Source: Pampus argenteus
Taxonomy: Eukaryota; Chordata; Actinopteri; Scombriformes; Stromateidae
Length of the DNA: 64,000 nucleotides
Assembly: GCA_036937835.1 (NCBI GenBank)
Contig: CM072862.1
Span: forward strand, 22,895,001 to 22,959,000
Direction: 5' to 3'
The notes beneath the pieces were generated by a model. That model saw only the letters and a program-made list of their open reading frames with translations, had not been told where the DNA came from and made no database searches. Below, piece by piece: positions 48,042-61,560 of the stretch. Position numbers and translations under genes: made by a program. Every line of letters begins with the position of its first letter. Position 1 is the first letter of the stretch.

Positions 48042-51000
48042 CGCCCCTCTCTAGCCGAACAATAGAGCTCCCACTGAAATGTATGGTGGGAAGATGAAGT
48101 GGAAATGGGGAGGGTTGATAGGAATGGGTGGAGACTGAGTGAATGCGAGTCAAACAGTGATGCAGGGACTACAGCACAGTGGCAGGGGAGAGGCAGTATA
48201 ACTGGAAGGAGAGGTTATCCGCTCAGCTTGTATCTATGTGTCCATCAGCACCAGGACAGGGGTGCGTTTGGCTCCTTTATCTGGATGGCCTGTTGAGCTG
48301 GTGGAGGAGGGTGGAGGAGGGGCCTTCATTCCAGCGGAGGGGGCCTTGAGGAAACAAGCACTTGACGAAAGATGTGAGGATTGGCCAGCGATAGCCGCTC
48401 TTAGTGGCACCTGTGTTGGATTTGATTGACGTCTCCTTTATAATCCCACGGGTGACTCCTCTGACATTGGAGGCTGCTCTGTTGAGCTTCTCTCTGCAGC
48501 CTCCTTTACCTCTCACCTCCTCCTCCTCCTCATCCTCCATTCCTTTTTCTGATAAGGGGAGCGAGGGAAAAGGGGGAGGAGGGTGAGATGGAACGAACGA
48601 AAGGATGTACGGTCGTAGTGCCAACACATTTATCTGTGCTCGCGTAATGGGAGCAACGGCTGCCACGGTCTCCCATGGCAACGACCTCTGAGGAAGGTTA
48701 GCATCAAAATGGGCCAAGAATGAGCTAAACTCCCAGTGATAAAAGAAGACACCTTAACATGATTAGGGGCCCTAATGCAATCAGTATTGTTTCAGCTACA
48801 ACTCAATTACCTGTAATGAAAAAGGGCTATTTTCCCCCAAGATACTGTGGTGCGTTAGGTTGGCTGGAGGTCTAACTGTGAACAGGTGAAGAGACGTGGG
48901 GGTTGCCCTGGAGATTAAACGCTTACAACAGACTGAGGATCATGGTAAACTTCAGAGTCCAACGTTGAAACACAGTCAGATCTCCCAGAAAAGCTAAAAC
49001 AATTAAGTCACAGCCTCTCAGATGTGGATTTGCTGCTTTTCTTTGTCTCATGTGATAGTAAATTTCTTTGGGTTTTGTATGTTGGTCAGATGAAACTACA
49101 TGAAGATGCCATTTTTGGCTCTGGGATTTTTTTTATTTTTATTATTATTATTTATTTTTGTCAATTTTGTCACATTTTATGGACCAAATGATTAATGTTA
49201 ATTGAGAAAATATTTTGATTATTATAATTATTATTTGCAGACCTACATTTTCAGTCCTTTTGTGAGGTTTCACAGCCTCGGAAGTTGACGAATGACCCCT
49301 GCTGTGTGGGCGCGGTTTTGGACTGGATGGCTTGTAATGACTATTGACAGTTTTTGTCTGTGTGGAGAAGAGACGGTTGTACATAAATGCATCCATTTTA
49401 AAATTCAGGTTGCTTGTTATTATAGCAGGGATTTATGTGTGAGATTATTGTAAATAAAAAAAAAAAAAAAGTGTTGGCCGATATGTACCATGACATCAAC
49501 TGTGACTGTTTTGTGTTTACTGTTTATATTGGATACTTGATTGTATCATTTATCAAATATTTTGGCTATAATAATAATTATTCCTCCCAGATTTCAATTA
49601 ATTACACTGAAAATGCTGATATATATTTATATATTTGTGTTCATTTGCCAATGAAGGCACAGTTACAGAAATTAAGACAAACATATTTGAAAAGGAAATC
49701 TTGATTCCCTTCCCGTTGACGTTCCCATGGCAACTGACCCAGTCCTGTCATGTGTCCATCTCCATCCATCACGATGCATGAGCCTCCTTGTAGTGTCTCC
49801 TCTGTCTCTTCCCGCAACAGGCAATCAGGAGCTGTCAGAGTGCCAACTGTCATTTCCCATCCAGACACAATTGATTGTGTGTGATTTCATTGTGGGCCGA
49901 TCTGTTTTCTTTTCTTTCTGCTAACATATGCAAGAAAAAAAAAAGAAGACGAGCAACTAACATGCACGATTGAGAGGCAGGTTACTGACATTTGCCCACA
50001 GGTGATTGTTGAATATATCTCCCTTAGTGTCATTGTAAAAACAAAACAGAAAATCACTCACTGTAAAGGGGTGATAAATGTTGTCAGACGAAGGTGACTC
50101 CTCGCCTTCCACTTCTACTGTAACAGCAGCTGCGCCCCAGGGCCCATCCGCTGATAGTCATAAATGTTTAGAAGAGGGCGTTTCTTGCACAACATCTGGT
50201 CTGAACCCAGAGCGGTTTAGCAGTTCAAAAATATCCCTCCTCTGGCTAAGAGCTATCAGAGATGTGAAAGCCCTGCAGAGTTGGCTCAACGTACTTAAAG
50301 GTGTCTGTTGGCTGAGGATCGATGCTTTAAGTACACTTACGCTCCAGCAGGCTTTCTGTTTGCATCTGTTTTTAACAATGACGTTTTTTTTTGTTTTTTT
50401 TTTGTTCCTGCGGTCCGAGTTTTGAAGTTGGAAATTTAACAGTTTGCTGATGTGTCATTTTTGGGACATCAGCTGTCTTCTAAAAGTTTTACTTGTAGTG
50501 GTTACAAGGTCAGGAAATGCTCTTTCTGTCATCTCCTTCACCCTAGAGCCGTGTTTACAGCCCAGTGGATAAAATAAGACCCATCCGTCTCCTGTCTGTC
50601 CCCGTGATGTGGGAACACAACAGAAGGATCCTCGTGTTTGGGATGTGTGTATGTTGTTCTGCACACGTACCACTGGGTGCCAAACTACCGATTCAACATC
50701 AAGCTTTTCCACTGTTTTCCCAAACTTTAACATTTACACGTTTCGGTATTGTTTCAGTCTGCCAAAAGGTAAACTGGTGACTTGTTGTCTATTTATTGTA
50801 ACAGACGGCTGTTTGGATTGGATGAAAACAGATGAACGCATTAATTGAATCAAGATTTAGACAATTTCGTCTTGCGGTGAAACGTTGTTGTTGTCGTTGT
50901 CGTTGTTACTTACAGATATGTTGTGATGACACAGCCAGGCTGAGTTTCCTCCTTCTGACAGTATGTCAGTCTTGTCAGTCTTCATACGTGATGAAGTGCC

Positions 51001-51938
51001 TCGGTGACAACTTTTATTAAATGTCAACACACACACACGGTTCTAAATTAATCGTGTTTTCATTCTTTTCCATCTCCCACCTGTCACCCACTGACAGGAT
51101 AAAGGTTGTTGTTGTTACGTTTTGCAAAATCGGAAGTGAAAATAAGTGAAATCCAACATCGACAGCCGCCGTTTCATAAACTTCTATCTGTGTTGTTTAA
51201 TATAAAGAAGCAGTTCGCTTTGTATATTTAAACTTGTCTGTATTTTTAGATCAACACCCACATGCTTTCTCATAAATCTGAGGCAGCGCGTCCGTTATAT
51301 GTTATGTTACCCTATCAAACCATACCAACTTTGTAATTAAAATTTTTTTTCGTTCTTTGTGAAATACTCACATCAGCCCCCATTTCTGACCACATCCCGT
51401 ATTCATATTAAAGCCAAAAAAAGCAAACTCCCTCTTGGCGAATGATATAAAGAATTCATGCTGTGCTTTTCACGTAGCGTGCACATTTCTCAACGATCTC
51501 TGCTGCATCGGAGAGACAGAAGAGTCTTTCTTTTTCTGTACCAAAAACCCTGAAGTGATAACAATGGCCGCAATGAGACCATCTTTTCTTTTTCTTTTTC
51601 TTTTTTTTTGTAGTCTGAAGTGGATGTGTTTAAATGAGCCTTGCATGATAATGCAATGAATGTTTGGTAACAGACAGAGCAAAGTAGAGACATAAGCACA
51701 TCTTCCTGAGCAGATTTCAGTTTTATAAGGCTGCAGATATTATATTCATTACTGATTAATTTATTCTCCCTTAATTTGGTTTGTAGAACATCAAAAAATG
51801 GTATTAAAAATGTCCACCCCAGGGTCCTAAAGCCCAAAATATATATTTTAAGACTGCAAATATTCACATTTTGTCATTTTTGTATATTTGCTTAAAAATG
51901 ATACAATTAAACAACAAAACAAGTTTTTGTTGTTGCAT

Positions 51939-51959
51939 ACACACACACACACACACACA
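51939..51959. repeat. AC microsatellite
   Basis: A short uninterrupted AC run. Confidence 0.85.
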
Positions 51960-52330
51960 GCCTTCATTAATGTATTAGTAGTCGCATGCTACCAGTGCTT
52001 TTCCAATGGGATGTTTGTTTATCTTGTGCTAAACCCTCTGAAGAAGGTTCAACAGTGTTTTCTCAAAAACCCAGAAAGAATCAGTCAACCGGCTTTTAAA
52101 TCCGCTCTTAAAAGTAAAAAAAAAAAAAAAATCATAATAAGTGCATGTTTAGTTTTTAAAAGTTTTAATCTAGCACAAAATATCTCACACAATCCTTACA
52201 ATTTGAACATAGGTCTAATACAAGGTATTGTTTTTTGAACTATCCCTTTTTTTTTTTAAACATCATACGTCACAAGCTTCCTAAAGTTAAATCGTCTTGC
52301 TGTTACGACACTATTGGGTTGCAATAAATT

Positions 52331-52350
52331 GTACAGGTGCTCCTAATAAA
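52331..52350. mobile_element. Possible scrap of a teleost interspersed repeat
   Basis: GTACAGGTGCTCCTAATAAA resembles the ACAGGTGTTCCTAATAAAG end of a repeat that I recall as common in fish genomes. Only about 20 bp match and no second end was found, so chance similarity is possible. Confidence 0.25.
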
Positions 52351-54218
52351 TATGTAACTCCCTCGTGTGTATCTGCATAACTTTGAAGAGTTTTCCCCCC
52401 TTTTTGTGTTTGACTGAACGGAGCACTGTTTTAATTATACATTTGAAATCCTCTCAAAGAACAAAATATTAATAAGGCATGAATAGTTTTTTTTTTGTTT
52501 TTTTTACTGTCTTACTGTAAGAAAGTAACCTTATGTGCCTAGCCTGAATAGTATGATTTGCTGTAATAAAGGAAGCCCTTAGAAATATTCTCCCCTGAAG
52601 CTCTGAAACCTTCAATTAGAGAATTAATGATCACGTACGCTGCAGCTGGCCTTGAAGGCAGCATGAAGTGATAGAGGCTCTGAAGCAGAATAAAGCAAAC
52701 TACATATTGTACAGAGGGATTTTTACAGCGGGGGAAGAAATGCATTCAGACCTTCCCTAGGCACACACACTTCTCAAAGCCAATACATCTAATAGACATT
52801 ATTGTCTTCTTTTGCACTACTTGATTACACTGCCACTCCTCCATTCACTCTGTGTCTCAGATTTTCACTGCCATTGATTGGATGTCTTCACACTGTCTAA
52901 TTCACTCTTCCTTTCGGTGTTGGATCTATCACCGCACTGACTGAAATTGGTCTTAGGAAACTTGAATTAGCTTATTCTGGTATTGTAAACGCAGCAACGA
53001 TAGGATTGTGATTGTTCTGTCTTTGTACATGAGCTGCAAAATTATAATAGATAATTGATTATAATGTAAAAAAGAAAAAAGGGGGTTGGAGGAGGTGGAG
53101 GTGGTAAATATCAATTTGTGACAGTCAATTCATTGAGGAGATTTCTCTGACATGAAGGTCTTTTAATTTACTTTTTTGTGTACTTCAATTTCAGGTATTG
53201 ATTTCCCACATTTCCCAGAATTACTTTGGCCATTCCCCACCGGAGAATCGGTGTGGACTTGTTGAATTCAAAGTGGTGGTAAAGAGAGAAAGAGGAGAAG
53301 TAGTGGAAATAATAGCACACGATAAGAAATGAAAGTCCCCGTTGTGACTGTTGTTACATTATGGTCTGCTGATTCTGCAGCTCTGCCTCCTTTTTGTGAC
53401 GCGTTTCTCCCTTTCTGATTGTTCAAAATGGCGAATCTAGCCGAGGCGCTCTTTGGCTCCCGAGACACAGTTTGTGGTTGTGCTGAAAATATCTCTGCAT
53501 GACGTCTCATTGGCTGCTGCCGTTTTGTAAATGCATCACTAAGCAGCGAAACTGGCCGAGCAGTGTAAGATAAAACTGCGGTAGCTCTTATTTGCCAATT
53601 ATACATTTTTCATACTAGATTTCATTTGGGGTTGAACGTAAGTATAATAAATGTGTCTCCCCCACATATTTCCCCCAGTAGGAGGGGTTAGGGGGGCGGG
53701 GCACAGCTGGACATGAGCCCAAGAGGCTGGTCAGTCCAGTCTAGTACAAGCGAATGAATAAACTCAGAACTGAGGCATGACTCGGCCAGCCAATAGAGTC
53801 TTTTGGCAGCGTTTGCTGGGTATATAATTTAATGTTTTTACAGTTTTTTCCAAGTTTTGACTGTCAGGTTGAAGGTTAAGATAAGACTGTTATGATTTAT
53901 GATTTGGTCATCAAATAACTCTCATACATTTGTGAGGATTTTGTAGTAATTATAGAATTCATTAAAAAAAAGCTGAGCAGCAGGTCTCCACCATTTAACT
54001 TCTGTCCTTCCTCTTTGTTAATATTGTTGCTCGAGGGGGAAATACAATTGATTTGGATTGTTATGCTATATACAGATTTTTATTATAATGCCTTTGAATT
54101 ATGAACTAGCCACAGTTAGTGGCACAGACACTGGTAATATACGTGGCACAAAATATATACATTGCATTGCATTAATAAATGTATTTATACAGCCTTAATC
54201 AGTCATATAGCGTCATTT

Positions 54219-54250
<32 letters not shown>
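54219..54250. repeat. CTA trinucleotide repeat
   Basis: About ten perfect CTA units. Confidence 0.93.
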
Positions 54251-54252
<2 letters not shown>

Positions 54253-55182
54253 AGTTAGATGCTGTCTTTCAGTATAAACAGTTACTGTATTACACATTTT
54301 CACAGTGGAAAATGGGTTAATTTGTGTTTCCAGTCACTTTGTCAGGCCTTAGCCATATATGGAGATATAGCTCTCTGGACAGCTTTTTTTTTTTCCTTAA
54401 TTACTTAAACAGACACTGCTTGAAAATATTTAGAGCACAGTTGTATTTTCTGATCCAAGGTGAAAGGCAGCGATTCTGCAGTCGGGTTACTAATTCAGTT
54501 GTATCTAGAGGGAGATCCTTAAAGCCTGCTGCATATTCCATTAAGCTGCTCATTGTTATTCTGTACCTGGTTTTGAATTAAGAATAGTAGGAAACCACCA
54601 GGGTGATTTCAGTGTATGTCTGTGTATGTACATGCATGGTTACACTCAGTTCTGCTCCGAGGCGATGCAGACGGTCGTTACGTCTGTTCATAGCTCTGCG
54701 CAGCCCAATTGTTTTCTGCTAATCTCCATCGAATGATAGACATATTCATTCATTAGCATTCATATGATTATAAGCTCTGCTGGTAAAGACAAGTAGATGA
54801 TGTCAGGTTTGGTGAATCTTTGTTTTATTTAGGCACATTGAAGTAATCATTGTCACATTTTTTTGTTCTCATTTCATGTGTTTGAAAGAACAAAGAAACT
54901 GCTTCGAATTAGCATAAAACTTGCTTTTAACCCATGCTTTTATTTTGAAAATCACGACATTATTGCTCTCTTGCAATCATTTGGCCTCATCACACTCAGA
55001 TAATAAGAGTCGAGATGGAGGTGCAGCGCTTCTGTTCAATAGATGCTGCTGACCAAGGGTGTGGAAAATGAAGCTCCCACCCAGTCGATTTAAATGAAGA
55101 ATTGTAATTAATTGGAATCGATAGCGTTGGCATCAACACTCCCCCATTTCCCATCTATACTATGCCCTGACCCACACCTAAT

Positions 55183-55319
55183 GTGTGTGTGTGTGTGTGT
55201 ATATACACATGAAAACACACACATACACATACATATTAGACGACATAAGGTGAAGCATCTACTTCATTAACACTAGCTGTGAGTTTCATACACACAGACA
55301 CACACACACACACACACAC
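55183..55319. repeat. GT tract, mixed CA stretch and CA tract
   Basis: A GT run (55183-55200) leads into TATACACATG and interrupted CA repeats (to about 55231), with a further CA run at 55289-55319. GT and CA parts on one strand are complementary and could form a hairpin. Confidence 0.8.
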
Positions 55320-56481
55320 TCTCAAGACTCAGCAAACTGATGAACTCAGCCTGGAGAAATGTGATGAGGCTGGAGGAACAAAGGATTAGTCGATGTGGAA
55401 GAACAGCACAGTCACTGCAGACTGAGTGATGAAGTGCTTGCAACAAGCTGAGCTGAAGTTCTTTCTTCTCTCTACACAAACGTACAATCCTTTTTCTTTT
55501 TTTCTTTTTTTTATTTCTCATCATGTCTGCTGATGACTCTCCTGTGTCCTCTTTGGGTCCAAATGGCAAGTCTGTATATCTCCAGACCCTGCAAAATAAA
55601 ATGAGTTTTTTTATGTTTAACCCTCAAAAAACATTGAAAACATTTTTGCTTTACAGGTGCAAATCATTAAAAAAAAGGAAGTATTTGATTTAATAGAGAG
55701 CGTGACTCTCATCTAAATGATACAGCTGAGGCTTTTTCTACTCTGGTATGATTATACAGTAAAAATATCAGTACTGGCATCAGCTAAGCTTATATTAGTT
55801 GAACTATTGTGCCGAGGTATACTCGGTGAAGCTGTGCATGTCGGCCCGGGACAGAAGGGGGAGTCTGTTGATGTCGGGGCCTTATCTCAAAGTGTTATTT
55901 ACCCCGGAGCCGCTCTTGACAGGAGATTTGAAGAGCTGTCGGTAGGTGAGAAGAGGACAGAGATGACAAATCATCGCCGTTACAAAATCCTGTTAGAGAG
56001 CGAGCATGCAGAAAAACAAACACACATACTGAAAACGAGCCTCTTTCCTTCTTTTATTCACACACACACACGTTACCAAGGAGATGACCACAACCAGTCC
56101 AACAACTCAAGAGGCCCTCCATGGTAATAACACAGCATGATATATATATATATATTTTTTATTGTAGATGGACTGGCCTTCTTACTTCTCTCTCCCTCAC
56201 TAATAAACCCAAGAACACCATTTGCAGTTCACATATTGTAAGTTCTTTTTAATTGAAGCCACCGCGTGCGATTGTTTGGAGCTCGTCCCCGCGAGTGTTA
56301 GTTTCAGATCAATGGCTTCAAACGCAAGGAAATAATTATTTTGCATAGAGATGAAAGTCTTGGGTAGGGGGGGGGCAGCAGCACAAACAGCCGATGGATT
56401 CAGCCTTTTTTTTTTAATTAGCGCTGTGTGTCTCCTGCTCTACGTCGCAAATTAACATCCACCATCGAATATAAGTGATTG

Positions 56482-56644
<163 letters not shown>

Positions 56645-57130
56645 GTCGGGGGCGGGGATGCTATTCTATCCTGAATATGGATTGCAAGATGTCACTTCCA
56701 ATATGCTGTTATGTTTTCCAGCTCTAAAGATTAGGCTAAACATACATCTTGTCCTACTTTATAACAGATTATTTCCAGTTAACTTCCCCTGCTGCTGCTG
56801 TTAAAGGTCCAGAGTCTGTTCTGCTTTCCAATCTGACTCTTCAAAAGTCTGATTTTCTTCCGAACGTCTCACAGATGTAAACGTAACAACTGTTTTCTTA
56901 AAGCCAGACGGGTCAAGATGCAATCAGAAAAGGGTGGATTTAAAAAAAGAAAAATTAATATACTGCCATTATGTCTTCATTAAAGCACTTTTTAATATTT
57001 TTCTATAAAATTAAATATTCAAGCACCAATCAAAGTGGTAAAAAAAAGTGTTTTCCTTGATAATGTTACAGAAAGAATTGTTATTCTTGTTGCTGTTGCA
57101 TTCAACATCCTCGTCTTGTCCCTTTTTCAG

Positions 57131-57406
57131 GGATGCCCAGGTTCGTCAGCCAGCCGGCGCCATCCACTGTGCATCTAGGGAACAGCCAGGTGATGGCGTG
57201 TGAGGTCAACTCAGACCTCGTGCCCTTTACCCGTTGGGAGAAAGACCGTCAGCCCCTGGAGATGAGCAACAGGCTGGTCCTTCTTCCCAGCGGTGCCCTG
57301 GTGGTCAGCAACGCCACCGAGGTGGACGCCGGCCTTTACCGCTGCCTGGTGGAGAACGTGGGCTCGTCGAAATCCAGCGACGAGGCGCAGCTCCAGATAC
57401 AGCCGG
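57131..57406 (+). CDS. neo1: Neogenin-like receptor, exon encoding Ig domain 2 (partial gene)
   Basis: This exon continues directly from the Ig1 exon: the split codon (G plus GG) makes Gly in the AG-MPRF junction, close to the AGLPRF junction that I recall for neogenin. It is 276 bp, exactly 92 codons with split ends, phase 1 on both sides, with acceptor TTTTTCAG and donor CCGG/GTAAAT. The Ig fold shows Cys24, Trp36 (TRWEKDRQPL) and Cys72 (AGLYRC), with an Asn-Ala-Thr glycosylation sequon at Asn61. VNSDLVPFTRWE and LPSGALVVSNATE are neogenin-like; DCC has a different stretch here as I recall it. The ATG at the second codon is internal and is not a start. No stop or frameshift is present. Third positions are GC-rich, in contrast to the AT-rich intron. 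Confidence 0.93.
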
Positions 57407-58263
57407 GTAAATCAAACATTTTAATGTTAGAGCTTCCAGGCTCTTGAAGGGTTCTTGTGCAGTATATTGAAATTAATATATATATATATAGTGCATCATT
57501 TAAAGGGGTAGATGGTGTTCTCTCTGGGTTGTTCATCACCCTTTAGTAAGGAGAAATCTGCCCAGCTGTAGAGACAGATGAAGGCTGGATGCTGGGGCTC
57601 CCTGTGGGGTTATCAGTGATGCTGCACTAACTCATGTGTAGCTCAAAAGGAGGGCTGAATTCCACCGTGGCAGAGTGTCTTGTCTCGTCCCTATAGAAAT
57701 TTTTATTTACTGAGTTGTTAAGCACCAGGCTCCTGCCAGCACAGAGAAGATATTAGCAGTCGTAAATCAAGCTTCAACAAGACCCCCCGGTGGGAGTCTT
57801 TATCTCTGTATGTGTCCTCCAAGGATGTGTGGTGGTGGAGTGGCAAAAGTCTGGATGCATACAGAAGGAAAAACTCATAAAGCTGTGTGTTTTTCTTTTT
57901 TTGGTTTGCATGCTACCAAATCTGTCTTGTTTTATTAAATCTCTCTGTATGTTCTGGGGTCACAGAAAGCTCGGCCAAGCGTGACCGTCTGGTTATTGGC
58001 CGGATGCTACCGATGCTGTTAGTTGCAGCTGGAACTATCGGAGATGACTTTGAACTCCTAAAGAGCCGAGACTTGAGCTGTCTCAGCGATCAACATGGAC
58101 ATTACTCATCCGACCAGTCGAGAACATTCCTTCAGATATGAGTTTTTTTTTTTTTTTTTTAAGTTTTTTAAGACGGATGACGCCCGTTAAGACGCTCTGC
58201 CTCACTTAACTCACCTCAACCTCAGCCCTTAACTCTGACCTTTTTTCTTTCTCCCATTTCAAG
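57407..58263 (+). other. Intron between Ig2 and Ig3a exons
   Basis: A phase-1 intron of 857 bp from GTAAAT to an AAG acceptor that follows a pyrimidine tract (58240-58260). It holds a TA run (57477-57490) and a poly-T run (58144-58160). An open frame of 84 codons (57887-58141) inside it has no recognised domain. Confidence 0.88.
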
Positions 58264-58414
58264 AAACTGGAGAAGAGAGGAAGCTGGAGTTCCTGTTGCA
58301 GCCTGCGTCTGTGACGAAGATGGTGGGCGCCAGCGTGCTGCTGCCCTGCGTGGTCTCCGGTTACCCTGCGCCGCATGTCCGTTGGATGTTTGACGAAAAG
58401 CTGCTAGAAGAAAG
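58264..58414 (+). CDS. neo1: Neogenin-like receptor, exon encoding first half of Ig domain 3 (partial gene)
   Basis: The exon is 151 bp, entered in phase 1 (G plus AA gives Glu) and left in phase 2 (AG plus one base of the next exon, so Arg or Ser). The acceptor is TTTCAAG and the donor AAAG/GTATGA. The peptide carries the first half of an Ig fold: LEFLLQPASV strand A, Cys29 in LLPCVVSGYPAPHVRW, and Trp41. The second Cys must lie in the next exon. FLLQP..V, VLLPCVVSG and the W-M motif resemble neogenin Ig3, and as I recall the third Ig domain in this family is split between two exons. The next exon was searched for by its expected GGSL...DxGxYxC pattern to position 64000 and not found. Reading past the donor meets a stop 21 codons later. 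Confidence 0.87.
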
Positions 58415-59143
58415 GTATGAACATAAACTCCAACTGACCGGCAGTTTCACATTTTTCACCAATTTCATTTGCTGCTAAAATATATAATATAAAATAAAAA
58501 CACCTAAATTGCTTTAAATTGGAGCATGTTGCAAAGATGCCAGTAGTCATTCTGAAGCTGTACACTGGCTCTCACACCTTTTCTCGCTTTTAAAAAAACC
58601 CTCTGGTCTCCAGGAGCAAGCCGGTTAGTCCTGGCGGCTGCTCCTCAAGGTGTTAATGCTATTCTGCTACTGCTACCCCGACAGCTCCCCCCCCGGGGGA
58701 TGGGGAGACCTGGACGTGTCAACAGAGCCACTTCAGCCGGGAGACGAGGCTGACGAGGTTGCGAAGCCGAGGGGAAGTTCACAAATTAAGAGCCGAGAGA
58801 GGGAGTCACAGCACCTGTGCTCGCACTCCTCTGGCACTCATTAGCTCAGGCAGAGCAGCTCCAATCCCTCAGAGAGAATTGCATTGGACACGGGAAGTTT
58901 GATTCCCACCAATTAGGAATAGCACTTTGTTTACCTAAAGCCCTGTATAGCAGTCCTGTAGAATAACAACACAGCTTGTGGGGGTCAAACAGAAAGTTGC
59001 TGAAATAGGGCTCATTCATCTTAATCTAGCCCAGAATGGGTTTTCTACCTTCAGTGAAAATTAAATGTAAGGTCATCACACTGGTAACCACAAAGCTCCA
59101 GTGTGTTATGTGAGCTGGAATATCATTAGACTCCCCAATCTGT

Positions 59144-59163
59144 AGACACACACACACACACAC
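59144..59163. repeat. CA microsatellite
   Basis: A short uninterrupted CA run. Confidence 0.85.
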
Positions 59164-59287
59164 CTCAAGTTAAATGTCTTCAACACCTATGGAATTGTCC
59201 ATGAAGTACCTCTGAACTCCGATGGGAGCTGGTACTTATTAATCTAGCTTGTATTAATTACAAAACACCATCCGGTGTGCATACCCG

Positions 59288-59302
59288 CCGCCGCCGCCGC
59301 CC
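59288..59302. repeat. (CCG)5 trinucleotide run
   Basis: About five CCG units in intron sequence. Confidence 0.85.
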
Positions 59303-61500
59303 TCTAGAGTGTCTCCGTTGGTAATTAGCAAGCTGAACAACCGGGGGAAGTCTTTTTGATACTGAAGTGGACCACCGTGCTCCTGCCTTCAGAGCAGAAA
59401 TGAGTTGTGTGGCGAATGCTGTCTTTTATGATTTCAGCACGACATTGACAATTAAAAACGAACAGTAGTGGAGCTTACTTTCTCTCCTTGACAGTCTCCT
59501 GTCCCTCTCAGGCATTACGTTGGAGATAGAAGGTAAAATTGTCAGTTTAAAAATCAGCAGGGCGTGCAGTATAAAGGGAGCGAGAAAAAGGGGGGAATCT
59601 GCAAAAAAAAAAAAAGTCTCTAATTGGTCTTGGCACACGGCACAAATAGGGCCTTGAAAGTGGGGACGCCGAAGCCGCAGATACGAGATGAAAGTTTATG
59701 AAGATGTGTCAGAGCTACCGGTTGAAGGCAGGGTGACTGGGCTGACAGCGGGGATTATCACATTGAGCTTCTGTCACCGATGCTTCAACGTCCTCGTACG
59801 TCTTGTTTTCATTTCTGTCTCTCTCTTCCAGTCTGTGTTCACAATAGCAGAAAGCCAGTTTTCACCCCGAGGCGCTGAGATAATGTAGGTAATTCAGAAC
59901 GAGTGCAACATGAAACCATGTGTAGTCGTCTTAGACAACACTGATTCCTGGTTGTCTAATTCTCCCACGTTATGAGTTTGTATTTGCTGACATCTTCATG
60001 ATTTTTTTTATCACCTGTCCATATTGTCAGTTTTTTTTTTACTGTATCCGTCTCTTAAAAGCCAATAATGACGAGATTTAAATGGTCACCATGTCAGATT
60101 ATGACATTTCAGTCACTCGGCTGAGAGACCTGGCAGTCCATTTGTTGGATGACCAACTATAACATCCCGAATTTTTTTAGACAGGTAATCAGGAAGAAGG
60201 TTCCTTTTTTAGATTAAAAGTGAACCCAGAACAAGGTGGTAACAGGTTCACTTGAATAAAAAATGAAAAATCATTTCTCCATTTACTATGTACCCCTATG
60301 GGTCAACATCTTATGACATGTTGTGTGTTTGTTGGGATTTTTGAGGCATTCTGTAAATACAAGACTGCGATAACCCAGCTCAGTTAAATTATTGAGGATA
60401 AAAACACAATAAACATCCATTGTGCTCTTTGAGTCTACTACGACACCACTACACAGGGAGAAATGAGCAAATGTTGCACCCGATGCTCATTTTTATCCCC
60501 CAAATCCGTCGCTTTAGGCTTATATTGTGTAGTATGGATCCTAATATTACACCTGTACATGAATAGAGTATTATAGTAGGGGGTTTGTACCCACTGAGAA
60601 TATCTATCATACTCTGTTGTGGGACTGTCTGTATTTAACAGAAGTATCTGCACACAGTATCTTGAATGAAAGATTGAAACGGTGATATCTGCAACACTAT
60701 GGCTTAATCTCACATGCTGTTTACGTATTCACCAGTGTCTCGGATCCAAAGCTCTTTCAATTCATTCAGGCTCAGGACGAGTCTCATTGCCAAGGACACA
60801 GAGCTCACTATTTATTCAGATTAGCAACAACCACGACAGAATATGTATATAACACTTAAATCTGTCCGGTTCAACATGTTGCCAACAGATTCTTAATAAA
60901 ACTGTGTGATCATCGATAGCGTCCCTGCATGCACAGGCGGAAGAGGCCTTTTTAAAATGTCTCATTCGTGCTGGTCCTGATGACGCTCTTGGAAAAAAAG
61001 GACAGTCATCTTTTGTTCTCGGGAGTATCACTCTATCACCTAACAGAATTCCCCAGCAGTCAATAAAATGGATGAATTATGCATGTCGGGCCAATAACGG
61101 GGAAGTGACGGAGCATGTAAATCAGCCTCCTCCTCCCAAAGCCTCCGAGCCATCCCGTCTCCTCGCCTTCATTTAAATATGATTGTGTGTATATTGCGTT
61201 TACTTTTGTATGAAGAGAGATGCATGGTGTGGGGGAATTTGTTTGAAATTGGACTAGCGTAGCACCTCTCGAGCACGCGGTTTTTTTACACGCAAACGCG
61301 CACGCACGTCAGCTTATTCGCTTGGCTGTTTTCTGAGCGAGAGAGGATAATGAATAGAAACAGACACACACACACAGATGTATAGACACACTTGTGTACA
61401 TGGGAAGCCTTTATTTTACTGATTTAGCAAGGGAGCATGAAGCTCAATGAAGGAAATGAAAAATGGCTTTTCTACCTTGTTCTCCGTGCCGTAGTATCTG

Positions 61501-61560
61501 GTAAATAGACTGCATTTATATGGTGCTTTTATCCAAAGAACTTCACTTTATATACAGGAT
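61501..61560. mobile_element. Fragment of a widespread teleost repeat
   Basis: GTAAATAGACTGCATTTATA followed by TGGTGCTTTTATCCAAAGAACTT closely follows a sequence that I recall as abundant in fish genomes: a GTAAATGGACTGCATTTATATAGCGC block, then CTTTTATCCAAAGCGCTTTACA. The family name and full extent are unknown to me. It is short, has no coding capacity and shows no visible target-site duplication. Confidence 0.55.

Noticed and set aside
57133..57135. ATG at the start of the Ig2 exon as a translation start
   Set aside because: It lies two bases after a strong splice acceptor and encodes the Met in the conserved junction with Ig1; no promoter or signal peptide is visible.
58415..58478. Read-through of the Ig3a exon into the intron as a coding extension
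   Set aside because: The reading frame stops after 21 codons and the peptide lacks the expected second half of the Ig fold; the GTATGA donor is good. A truncated intron-retention product cannot be excluded but has no positive evidence.
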